In this document: positions 57,316 to 64,000 of the stretch, piece by piece
Layout: each line of letters begins with the position of its first letter
Position numbering within the stretch: the first letter of the stretch is position 1
From: JBNAGF01 sp049801055
Lineage (GTDB): Bacteria; Pseudomonadota; Alphaproteobacteria; Rhodobacterales; Rhodobacteraceae
DNA: 64,000 nucleotides
Reading direction: 5' to 3'
Assembly: GCF_049801055.1 (NCBI RefSeq)
Contig: NZ_JBNAGF010000006.1
Coordinates: 186,001-250,000 of the forward strand
Translations under genes and position numbers: made by a program
Notes under the pieces: model-generated
Told to the model about the DNA's origin: nothing
What the model saw: only the letters and a program-made list of their open reading frames with translations
The model's database searches: none

Positions 57316-58676
57316 CTGCACCTTTGCCTCCGAAACCGCCCGCGCGGCCGGACAAGGTTTCGCTTTTGCGATACCTGCGGCTGTTTCGCGACGATATCCT
57401 GTCCGCCCAGCCAGCAAAACTCTATCGCGCCTGGATGGCCGAGTTTCGGACGCCGTTTTTTCGGTCTTTTCTGCTGAATCAGCCCGATCTGATCCAGACC
57501 GTGCTCAAGGAGCGGCCCGATGATTTTCCCAAATCTGGTCGGGTCAGCGAAGGGCTGCGTCCGCTGCTGGGTAATTCGGTCTTTCTGACCAATGGTGAAA
57601 CATGGAAACGGCAGCGGCGCATCATCGACCCGGCATTTGAGGGTGGGCGGCTGAAGGATACTTTTCCTGCCATGTGGGCCGCGTCCGAGGCGGCGGTTGG
57701 GCGGCTGGCACAAGCGGGCGAGACAGTTGAGATCGAAGAGGTCACAAGCCACGCGGCAGCGGACGTGATCTTTCGCACCCTGTTCTCAATCCCGATCGAA
57801 CATGAGGTCGCCGCGCAGGTCTTTGCCCGGTTTCGCGCCTACCAGCGGGCGCAGCCGATCCTGAACATCGCGGCCTTTGTGCCTCTGCCCCGCTGGATGC
57901 CGCGGTTTCATTCCCGCGAAACGCGGGCCAATGCAGCCAAAATCCGGGGTCTGATCGCACATCTGACAGCCGAGCGCATGAAGGCAATCACCGCAGGCGC
58001 GGCCCCGGACGATCTGGCCACAAAGATCATGACCACGGCGGACCCCGAGACCGGAGAACGCTTTGACACCGATGAGATGGTCGATCAGGTGGCGATCTTT
58101 TTCTTGGCGGGACATGAAACTTCGGCTTCGGCACTGGCCTGGACGCTCTACCTGATGGCGCTTTACCCGGAGTGGCAGGAGCGGCTGGCACAAGAGGCAG
58201 AGCAGCTTGGTGCTGGCGAGCCGGGCTTTGCCGTGATGTCAAAACTGCGCCTCAGCCGCGACGTGTTCCGCGAGGCGCTGCGGCTCTATCCGCCGGTGCC
58301 GATGATGGTCCGTCAGGCAAGCTGCCCCGAGCGGTTCCGCGACCGCGACATTCCCAACGGTGCGCAGCTAGTGCTGAGCCCGTGGCATCTGCATCGCCAC
58401 GAACGGCTCTGGGATAACCCCGATGGATTCGACCCGACCCGCTGGCAGACCGAGAACGGAAAAACATGCCAGCGCACGGCCTATATGCCGTTTTCTGCAG
58501 GTCCACGTGTGTGCACCGGTGCAGGGTTTGCTATGGTCGAAGGCCCGCTGATCCTGTCGATGCTGTTGCGCCGCTTCCGATTCGAGCGCATCGAGGGGCG
58601 TGACCCGGTTCCGGTGGCCCACCTTACGGTCCGCGCAAAGGATGGCATCTGGTTGCGGGTGATGCCGCGCAACTGA
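57312..58676 (+). CDS. Cytochrome P450
   Basis: The 454-residue monooxygenase shows the I-helix FFLAGHETSASALAW (about 258-272, with the oxygen-activating Thr region), the ExxR motif in REALRLYPPVP near 316-326, and the haem loop PFSAGPRVCTGAGFA with Cys401 as the iron ligand. It resembles bacterial class E fatty-acid-hydroxylase-like P450s. The start GTG 57312 overlaps the upstream stop. No ferredoxin gene is adjacent. The substrate is unknown. Confidence 0.93.
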   Translation: MTAPLPPKPPARPDKVSLLRYLRLFRDDILSAQPAKLYRAWMAEFRTPFFRSFLLNQPDLIQTVLKERPDDFPKSGRVSEGLRPLLGNSVFLTNGETWKRQRRIIDPAFEGGRLKDTFPAMWAASEAAVGRLAQAGETVEIEEVTSHAAADVIFRTLFSIPIEHEVAAQVFARFRAYQRAQPILNIAAFVPLPRWMPRFHSRETRANAAKIRGLIAHLTAERMKAITAGAAPDDLATKIMTTADPETGERFDTDEMVDQVAIFFLAGHETSASALAWTLYLMALYPEWQERLAQEAEQLGAGEPGFAVMSKLRLSRDVFREALRLYPPVPMMVRQASCPERFRDRDIPNGAQLVLSPWHLHRHERLWDNPDGFDPTRWQTENGKTCQRTAYMPFSAGPRVCTGAGFAMVEGPLILSMLLRRFRFERIEGRDPVPVAHLTVRAKDGIWLRVMPRN

Positions 58677-58791
58677 CCCCAGCATTGTGTATCCGGGCAT
58701 TCCCGGCCCGTTCGGGAACTGAACACGCTACCATCGCGCGCAGGCTTGTTGTATCCGGGTGCCAACGAGAATCAGATTACGGGAAAAAGTC

Positions 58792-59673
58792 ATGTCCAAG
58801 GCAGATCAGCGCAAACAGATGGCGGAAGGTGCAGGGTTCATTGCGGCCCTTGATCAGAGCGGCGGCTCGACACCGAAGGCGCTGGCGCTTTATGGCGTGG
58901 ACGCCTCGGGCTACGGTTCCGAAGAAGAGATGTTCGACGAGATCCAGCGCATGCGCGCGCGGATCATCCTTGCCGACGGCTTCACCCGCGACAAGGTGAT
59001 CGGGGCGATCTTGTTCGAGCGCACCCTTGGCGAAGCAATCAACGGCAAGAAGGTTGCAGACTATCTGTGGTCCGAGAAAGGGATCGTCCCTTTCCTGAAG
59101 ATCGACAAGGGGCTGGCCGACGAGGCCAATGGCGTGCAGATGATGAAGCCGATCCCGGGACTGGCGGAAACGCTGGCCAAGGCCGACGGCGTGTTTGGCA
59201 CCAAGGAACGTTCGGTGATCCACGAGGCCAACGCAGAAGGGATCGCCGCCGTTGTGGCGCAGCAGTTCGACGTCGCCCGTGAAGTGATTGCCGCTGGCAT
59301 GGTGCCGATCGTCGAACCCGAGGTGAACATCCATTCCGAGACCAAATCCGAGGCCGAGGACATCCTGAAAGCGGAGATCCTGAAAAACCTCGACGCGCTC
59401 GAAGACGGGCAGGACGTGATGCTCAAACTGACCATCCCGAACAAGGAAGGTCTGTATGACGATGTCGCAGATCACGCCCGCGTTGTGCGGGTGGTGGCGC
59501 TGTCGGGTGGCTATTCCACCGCAGATGCCTGCGAAAAGCTGAGCCGGAATGCCAAGATGATCGCATCATTTTCGCGCGCGCTGACCGAAGGTTTGTCCAA
59601 GCAGCAGTCGGACAGCGAATTCAACACGGCGCTGGGTGGCAACATCGACAAGATCTATCAGGCCTCTGTCTGA
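58792..59673 (+). CDS. Fructose-bisphosphate aldolase class I
   Basis: The 293-residue enzyme cleaves fructose 1,6-bisphosphate by a Schiff base. It shows ALDQSGGSTPKAL (about 19-31), ILADGFTRDKVIGAILFE, PFLKIDKGL with the lysine region near 103, VEPEVNIHSETK near 176, and LKLTIPNK near 209. It belongs to the short class I group found in alphaproteobacteria. GGGAAAAAG precedes ATG 58792. Two copies of TGTATCCGGG (58688 and 58750) lie upstream, and a good terminator follows. Confidence 0.93.
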   Translation: MSKADQRKQMAEGAGFIAALDQSGGSTPKALALYGVDASGYGSEEEMFDEIQRMRARIILADGFTRDKVIGAILFERTLGEAINGKKVADYLWSEKGIVPFLKIDKGLADEANGVQMMKPIPGLAETLAKADGVFGTKERSVIHEANAEGIAAVVAQQFDVAREVIAAGMVPIVEPEVNIHSETKSEAEDILKAEILKNLDALEDGQDVMLKLTIPNKEGLYDDVADHARVVRVVALSGGYSTADACEKLSRNAKMIASFSRALTEGLSKQQSDSEFNTALGGNIDKIYQASV

Positions 59674-59693
59674 GCGTTTCAACTAAGACGTTG

Positions 59694-59720
59694 AAAGCCG
59701 CCTTCGGGCGGCTTTTATTT
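59694..59720 (+). terminator. Intrinsic terminator of the aldolase gene
   Basis: AAAGCCGCC (59694-59702) and GGCGGCTTT (59707-59715) form a perfect 9-bp stem with the stable TTCG loop, followed by TATTTTG. Confidence 0.9.
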
Positions 59721-59771
59721 TGTTCAAAAGGTCTTACGCGGACTTCCTGATGTAAGAGATGCGATAATTCC

Positions 59772-60380
59772 CTATGCCGGTCGTGCAAAATCCTGCCGCA
59801 GCCGAGCCGCTTTTGCGCGCATGACGCAACCCTCGGCGTGGTCATTGACCAACCCCATTGCCTGCATGAAGGCATAGACCGTTGTTGGGCCGACGAATTT
59901 CCAGCCGCGCTTCTTGAGATCCTTGGACATGGCCACCGAATCGGGCGTGGTGGAAACGGTTTGCGGCGGCGGCAGGTTGTCCGGGTGGGGCTCGAACCGC
60001 CACGCATAGGCCGCCAGTGATCCCTCCTGCGCCACAAGTTCCCGCATCCTGCGTGCATTGTTGATTACCGCCTCGATCTTGCCCCGGTGGCGGATGATAC
60101 CGGCATCCTGCAACAGCCGCTCAACGTCCGCGTCCCTGAACTCGGCCACTCTTTCATAGTCGAACCCCAGAAAAGCCGTCCGGAAATTCTCTCGCTTCGC
60201 TAGGATCGTGCGCCAGCTCAGCCCGGACTGGAAGCTTTCCAGACACAGCTTTTCAAAAAGGCGAATGTCATCGTCGACCGGGTATCCCCATTCAGTGTCG
60301 TGATAGGCAAAGAACTCAGGGGCGGCCTGGCACCAGCGGCAACGCGGTTGCCCATCCGGGCCGGGAACGGTTTCGGTCAT
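59772..60380 (-). CDS. tag: DNA-3-methyladenine glycosylase I
   Basis: Tag removes 3-methyladenine from alkylated DNA. The 202-residue protein has RCRWCQAAPEFFAYHDTEWG near 13-32 (zinc Cys and active-site region), FEKLCLESFQSGLSWRTILAKR, and GLVNDHAEGC near 183-192 (zinc His and Cys). Length is normal. ATG 60380 follows GGGGGAA. It lies 68 bases downstream of the RHH gene, probably the last of the fumC operon. Confidence 0.93.
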   Translation of the reverse strand: MTETVPGPDGQPRCRWCQAAPEFFAYHDTEWGYPVDDDIRLFEKLCLESFQSGLSWRTILAKRENFRTAFLGFDYERVAEFRDADVERLLQDAGIIRHRGKIEAVINNARRMRELVAQEGSLAAYAWRFEPHPDNLPPPQTVSTTPDSVAMSKDLKKRGWKFVGPTTVYAFMQAMGLVNDHAEGCVMRAKAARLRQDFARPA

Positions 60381-60448
60381 GGCGGTAGTTCCCCCTTTGT
60401 TCTGAGAGCTCTGAGCATACAGCCAGTATTTCGCGTCTTCCGCAAGCC

Positions 60449-60670
60449 TCAATCGCCGTTGCGATACCAGTTCAGAACAAAGACACGAATAGCAGAGGCA
60501 AGGCCGGTATCGGGATCGCGCGAAACATCAATTTCGGCGGCTAACACATTGATCGGAAGGTCTTTGGCGCTGGCGATTTCGCGAAAGGCCTGCCAAAACT
60601 CATCCTCGAGAGAAACCGAAGTGCGATGCCCTTTGAGCGTCAGGGAGCGTTTGACGGGCGGCCTGCTCAT
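60449..60670 (-). CDS. Ribbon-helix-helix domain protein
   Basis: The 73-residue protein has a KRSLTLKGHRTSVSLEDEFW ribbon and first helix, then AFREIASAKDLPINVLAAEID, matching the short RHH_4 (DUF4415-like) family that lies near fumC in Rhodobacteraceae. It may bind DNA, but no target is known. It overlaps the DUF4169 gene as ATGA. Confidence 0.85.
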   Translation of the reverse strand: MSRPPVKRSLTLKGHRTSVSLEDEFWQAFREIASAKDLPINVLAAEIDVSRDPDTGLASAIRVFVLNWYRNGD

Positions 60671-60843
60671 CCGTCGCGCTCGTGCCCGTCCAGATCCTTG
60701 CGGGCTTTGTCGGCGCGCGCCCTGTCCAGATCCTTGTCGGCCTTGCTGCGGCCGAACTTTGCCGCGTTGGCGTCTGCGCGGGCCTTTTTCTCGGCCCGCG
60801 CCTTTTCTTTTCGAAACCGGTTCAGGTTGACCGGCTTTCCCAT
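60667..60843 (-). CDS. DUF4169 family small basic protein
   Basis: This 58-residue protein begins MGKPVNLNRFRKEKARAEKK and continues with charged helix (ADANAAKFGRSKADKDLDRA), matching DUF4169. It is coupled on both sides: its ATG shares one base with the fumC stop (TGATG) and its stop overlaps the RHH start (ATGA). Function unknown; the tight coupling to fumC and an RHH protein is conserved in the group. Confidence 0.88.
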   Translation of the reverse strand: MGKPVNLNRFRKEKARAEKKARADANAAKFGRSKADKDLDRARADKARKDLDGHERDG

Positions 60844-62237
60844 CAGTCCTTGGGCCCGATCATCTGTTCGGGACGCACGACGGCGTCAAAGGTCGCCTCG
60901 TCGACAAAGCCGAGTGCGACGGCCTCTTCCTTGAGTGTCGTGCCGTTCTTGTGGGCAGTCTTGGCAACCTTGGTGGCGTTGTCATAGCCGATGGTCGGAG
61001 CCAGCGCGGTCACAAGCATCAGCGATTCTTTCATCAGCTTGTCGATGCGCGGTTCATTGGCCTTGATGCCGTTGAGCATCCGCTCGGTGAAGCTGTCGGC
61101 CACATCCCCAACAAGCTGGATCGACTGAAGCAGGTTGTAGCTCATCATCGGGTTATAGACGTTCAGCTCGAAATGCCCTTGCGATCCAGCGAACTTGATT
61201 GCGGCATCGTTGCCCATGACATGAGCCGCCACCTGCGTCATCGCTTCGGCCTGGGTCGGGTTGACCTTACCGGGCATAATCGAAGAACCGGGCTCGTTCT
61301 CGGGCAGGATCAGCTCGCCCAGACCGGAACGCGGACCGGACCCGAGAAAGCGGATATCGTTGGCGATCTTGTACATCGCCCCCGCCACAGTAGACAGCGC
61401 TCCGGACATGAACACCATCGCGTCATGTGCCGCCAGTGCCTCGAACTTGTTTGGCGCGGTGACGAAGGGCAGGCCGGTGATCTCGGCCATATTGGCAGCC
61501 ACGGCCTCGCTCCAGCCCTTCTGGGTGTTGAGACCGGTGCCAACGGCGGTACCGCCCTGTGCCAGTTCATAGATGCCCGGCAGCGCGGCCTCGACCCGGG
61601 CGATGCCCTGACGGATCTGATGCGCGTAGCCACCGAACTCCTGTCCCAAAGTCAGCGGCGTGGCGTCCTGCGTATGGGTGCGGCCGATCTTGATGATGTC
61701 CTTGAATTCTTTGGACTTGGCTTCGAGCCCCGCCAGAAGCTTGTTCAGGCCGGGCAACAGCACGTCGCGCACGCTCATTGCGGTGGCAATGTGCATGGCG
61801 GTCGGGAACGTATCGTTCGAGGATTGCCCCATGTTGCAATGATCGTTCGGGTGCACCGGATCCTTGGAGCCGATCACGCCGCCGAGGATCTCGATCGCGC
61901 GGTTCGCGATCACTTCGTTCGAGTTCATGTTCGACTGGGTGCCCGATCCGGTCTGCCAGACCACCAGCGGGAAATTGTCGTCGAACTTTCCGGCCACCAC
62001 TTCGGATGCGGCCTGAATGACGGCATCGGCGATCTTTGCGTCCATCTTGCCGGTGGCCTTGTTCTGCATGGCGCAGGCCTGCTTGATGACACCCAGCGCC
62101 CGCACAATGGCAACGGGCTGTTTTTCCCATCCGATGGGAAAGTTCATGATCGACCGTTGAGTCTGCGCGCCCCAATACTTGTCAGAAGGGACTTCCAGAG
62201 GACCAAAGCTGTCGGTTTCAGTGCGGGTTGCGGACAT
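60843..62237 (-). CDS. fumC: Fumarate hydratase class II
   Basis: FumC interconverts fumarate and malate in the citric acid cycle and is oxygen-stable. The 464-residue protein has the lyase signature GSSIMPGKVNPTQ near 317, the substrate sites GSGTQSNMNSNEV near 96 and HPNDHCNMGQSSNDTFPTA near 128, and HTQDATPLTLGQEFGGYA near 186. It begins a run with DUF4169, RHH and tag. Confidence 0.97.
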   Translation of the reverse strand: MSATRTETDSFGPLEVPSDKYWGAQTQRSIMNFPIGWEKQPVAIVRALGVIKQACAMQNKATGKMDAKIADAVIQAASEVVAGKFDDNFPLVVWQTGSGTQSNMNSNEVIANRAIEILGGVIGSKDPVHPNDHCNMGQSSNDTFPTAMHIATAMSVRDVLLPGLNKLLAGLEAKSKEFKDIIKIGRTHTQDATPLTLGQEFGGYAHQIRQGIARVEAALPGIYELAQGGTAVGTGLNTQKGWSEAVAANMAEITGLPFVTAPNKFEALAAHDAMVFMSGALSTVAGAMYKIANDIRFLGSGPRSGLGELILPENEPGSSIMPGKVNPTQAEAMTQVAAHVMGNDAAIKFAGSQGHFELNVYNPMMSYNLLQSIQLVGDVADSFTERMLNGIKANEPRIDKLMKESLMLVTALAPTIGYDNATKVAKTAHKNGTTLKEEAVALGFVDEATFDAVVRPEQMIGPKD

Positions 62238-62462
62238 GCGTCACTCCATATGGTATGCGGTTGTATGCCGTTTAGCCAGAAGCCCGGTTCGGCGCAATTG
62301 GCCAGTTGCGCGCACCATAAGAGCGGGTAGAAAAAAGCGCCAGACGTCAGGGCGATATTCCGTCACGGATGACGCTGGACACCGTTTGGTGAAGTGGGCT
62401 GTGTTGTTCCTGTGCGCCTGCAGTGTAGTATGATCAGGCAACCGCAGCCGAGGAGGCCTTTC

Positions 62463-63023
62463 ATGACGCTCTCTGTTTTCGCCGTCCGTCCCGTGACCTT
62501 GGTCTTTGGGATGGTCTTGGCGCTTGGTCTTTCCAGTCTGGCGCAGGCCGGAGAAGCGTTGATTGAACCCTTCGTTGGGGAATACGCGGGGTCCGCTTCG
62601 CTGGACAACGCCGACGGATCGACCACGCCGCGCGACATGAGCGTGTCTATCTCGGAAACCAAGGACGGATTCAACGTGAGCTGGACCTCGACGACCCACA
62701 AGCCTGACGGGCGCATCAAAGAAAAGTCCTATAGCATCGACTTTTTGCCAACGGACCGGGACGGGATCTATTCCGCCGCCATGGAGCGCAATGTCTTTGG
62801 CCATGCCGTGCAACTCGACCCGATGAAAGGGGAGCCCTTTGTCTGGGGCCGGATCACAGGCGATGTGCTGACGGTGTTCTCGTTGTTCGTCGACGATCAG
62901 GGTGGGTATGAGATGCAGCAATTCGACCGCAGGCTTGCAGATGGTGGGCTTGATCTGGAGTTCTCGCGGTTGCGCGATGGCGAACCGATGCGCAGCGTAT
63001 CGACCTTCCTTGAAAAACAGTAG
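62463..63023 (+). CDS. Exported protein of unknown function
   Basis: The 186-residue product has a signal peptide (about 1-29, ending LSSLAQAGEA). The mature part is mostly beta, with FVGEYAGSASLDNADGSTTPRD, ISETKDGFNVSWTSTT and MERNVFGHAVQLDPMKGEPF; it may be a periplasmic lipocalin-like domain. I know no named family. GGAGG precedes ATG 62463. It is alone on its strand between fumC and sspB. Confidence 0.65.
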   Translation: MTLSVFAVRPVTLVFGMVLALGLSSLAQAGEALIEPFVGEYAGSASLDNADGSTTPRDMSVSISETKDGFNVSWTSTTHKPDGRIKEKSYSIDFLPTDRDGIYSAAMERNVFGHAVQLDPMKGEPFVWGRITGDVLTVFSLFVDDQGGYEMQQFDRRLADGGLDLEFSRLRDGEPMRSVSTFLEKQ

Positions 63024-63067
63024 AACCGGACGTCAGCCGTGAAACTTTGGCCCAGCGAGGTCAACGA

Positions 63068-63535
63068 TCAGGGTTTTCGGAAACTGTCCAGCGATACAAC
63101 CTCCGCGTCATGCGGTTCGGTCTCTTCCCTCTCGTCCAGATCGGCGACCTCATCCTCATCCGGATCCTGGTCGTCCTCGTCATCTGCGTTCTCGAAACGA
63201 AGCCCGAACTCAACCGATGGATCCACGAAAGTCTTGATCGCGTCATACGGCACGTAAAGCGGCTCAGGTGCGTCGCCGAAATTCAGAGTTACGGCGAACC
63301 CGTCATCCCCCACATCGAGATTTTCGAACCAGTGCTGCAGAACGATCGTCATCTCTGTCGGATAGCGGTCTATCAACCAGTCCGCCATCTGGGCGTCGGG
63401 ATGGGTGGTGTTGAATGTGATGAAAAAATGATGCGCACCCGGCAGGCCGGATTCGGACACATCGGTCAGCACGGTCTTGATCAGACCACGCATCGCCGTG
63501 TGCATAAGGTTACCGTAATCAATATCTCGGGACAT
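63068..63535 (-). CDS. sspB: ClpXP adaptor SspB family protein
   Basis: The 155-residue protein has the SspB substrate-binding fold (DYGNLMHTAMRGLIKTVLTD, HHFFITFNTTHPDAQMADWL, LNFGDAPEPLYVPYDAI), then an acidic linker (DDEDDQDPDEDEVADLDERE) and a C-terminal VVSLDSFRKP, the ClpX-docking tail. SspB delivers ssrA-tagged proteins to ClpXP. This is the alphaproteobacterial form. Confidence 0.92.
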   Translation of the reverse strand: MSRDIDYGNLMHTAMRGLIKTVLTDVSESGLPGAHHFFITFNTTHPDAQMADWLIDRYPTEMTIVLQHWFENLDVGDDGFAVTLNFGDAPEPLYVPYDAIKTFVDPSVEFGLRFENADDEDDQDPDEDEVADLDEREETEPHDAEVVSLDSFRKP

Positions 63536-63610
63536 GCCTTTACCCCAGTCTTTTGAGGTTCAGCATAAGCTGTTTTTTCGGAAACGAAAGAGCGTGCGAG
63601 AGAATTTCGG

Positions 63611-64000
63611 TCATGTCGCAGAAAGCACCAGATGCAGCGCCAGCCCGGTCACGGCGCAGATTAGCAGCACGCGGCCAAGCCCTTGTTTAAGAACAAGCAT
63701 CAAGGCAGCTGCGAGCAGGGTCAGCGTCAGGGCGCGCGGGTCGAGCGTAAACCAGTCGGGCGCCGGGAAAGAGAGCGGTCCGACGCTCTGCGTGTTGATC
63801 CCGGAAAACAGAACATTCAGTCCGAACCAGACCGAAAGATTCAGGATCACGCCAACCACGGCTGCGGTGATGGCTTTCATTGCGGCGCCAAGCCGGGGCA
63901 GGGCAGAGATCTGCTCCAGATAGGGTCCAGCGAGGAAGATCCACAGGAAACAGGGGACGAAAGTTGCCCAGAGCGCGACAACTCCCGCAGCGATGGCAAG
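63611..64000 (-). CDS. chrA: Chromate transporter ChrA, C-terminal part (5' end outside window)
   Basis: The frame is open to the window edge. The last 129 residues contain LWATFVPCFLWIFLAGPYLE, then AITAAVVGVILNLSVWFGL and further helices, as at the end of the second half of CHR-family chromate efflux transporters. The full protein would have about ten to twelve helices. Its N-terminal part is not in view. Confidence 0.8.
   Translation of the reverse strand, partial: LAIAAGVVALWATFVPCFLWIFLAGPYLEQISALPRLGAAMKAITAAVVGVILNLSVWFGLNVLFSGINTQSVGPLSFPAPDWFTLDPRALTLTLLAAALMLVLKQGLGRVLLICAVTGLALHLVLSAT

Noticed and set aside
1..64000. CRISPR arrays, insertion sequences, tRNA or rRNA genes, prophage structural genes
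   Set aside because: No regularly spaced repeats, transposase motifs, cloverleaf sequences or capsid/tail genes were seen; the endolysin-holin pair stands alone.

Overview
The window is about 62% GC, densely packed and almost entirely chromosomal housekeeping and central-metabolism DNA. Gene content points to a marine Rhodobacteraceae bacterium (Ruegeria/Phaeobacter-like Roseobacter): an F1-ATPase zeta subunit (DUF1476), DUF4169 beside fumC, a three-part PurL/PurS/PurQ, an RNase E with a large acidic insert, a coiled-coil gene before zapA, class I fructose-bisphosphate aldolase, fused indolepyruvate oxidoreductase, and a GTTC-N7-GTTC LexA box. The genus is inferred from overall resemblance only.

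Layout. 1-7.3 kb: end of an MFS transporter, DUF924, a membrane coiled-coil protein, lpdA, and uvrA under an SOS box. 7.0-17.3 kb: valine catabolism (acyl-CoA dehydrogenase, then a hydrolase and 3-hydroxyisobutyrate dehydrogenase joined in one frame; mmsA divergent from a LysR regulator), interspersed with envelope genes (L,D-transpeptidase, lipoprotein, small outer-membrane-like protein) and a YbdK ligase. 17.3-26.5 kb: CBS protein, coaD, gap, DUF808, thioesterase, tkt, a ZauP-like/ZapA division pair and a BolA/membrane protein/GrxD operon. 26.6-37.9 kb: purL, a large MscS channel, a candidate small RNA, a LysR gene divergent from indolepyruvate oxidoreductase, an acyltransferase behind a strong hairpin, and murI. 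38-43.4 kb: argC-ccmE, an endolysin-holin pair, then ccmF-ccmH. 43.4-51 kb: enoyl-CoA hydratase, a homocysteine methyltransferase, the ATPase zeta subunit, purC-purS-purQ, and a DctB/DctD-like two-component system. 51-64 kb: rne with a long structured leader, tusA, ccdA, an unknown membrane hydrolase-like protein coupled to a cytochrome P450, fba, a fumC-DUF4169-RHH-tag run, a secreted protein, SspB and the end of chrA.

How genes fit together. Isobutyryl-CoA is carried through dehydrogenation, hydrolysis, oxidation and CoA-acylating semialdehyde oxidation by the products at 7.3-10.4 and 14.7-16.2 kb. CcmE, CcmF, CcmH and CcdA serve cytochrome c maturation. PurC, PurS, PurQ and PurL serve purine synthesis from two loci. 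Gap, Tkt, Fba, FumC and Lpd are central carbon enzymes. No CRISPR array, insertion sequence, tRNA or rRNA gene was seen.

Most interesting points: (i) a candidate small RNA at 31399-31484 with its own promoter and terminator; (ii) a 15-bp hairpin that buries the Shine-Dalgarno of the acyltransferase gene; (iii) an in-frame hydrolase/dehydrogenase fusion that retains an internal ribosome-binding site; (iv) a gene-transfer-agent-type lysis cassette between ccmE and ccmF; (v) a DctD-like regulator lacking the GAFTGA loop; (vi) an FNR-type promoter with textbook spacing upstream of a DUF2892 gene; (vii) a perfect 12-bp operator-like dyad upstream of gap; (viii) a dispersed hairpin-plus-tail repeat family; (ix) an unusual rne leader with 15-nt tandem repeats.
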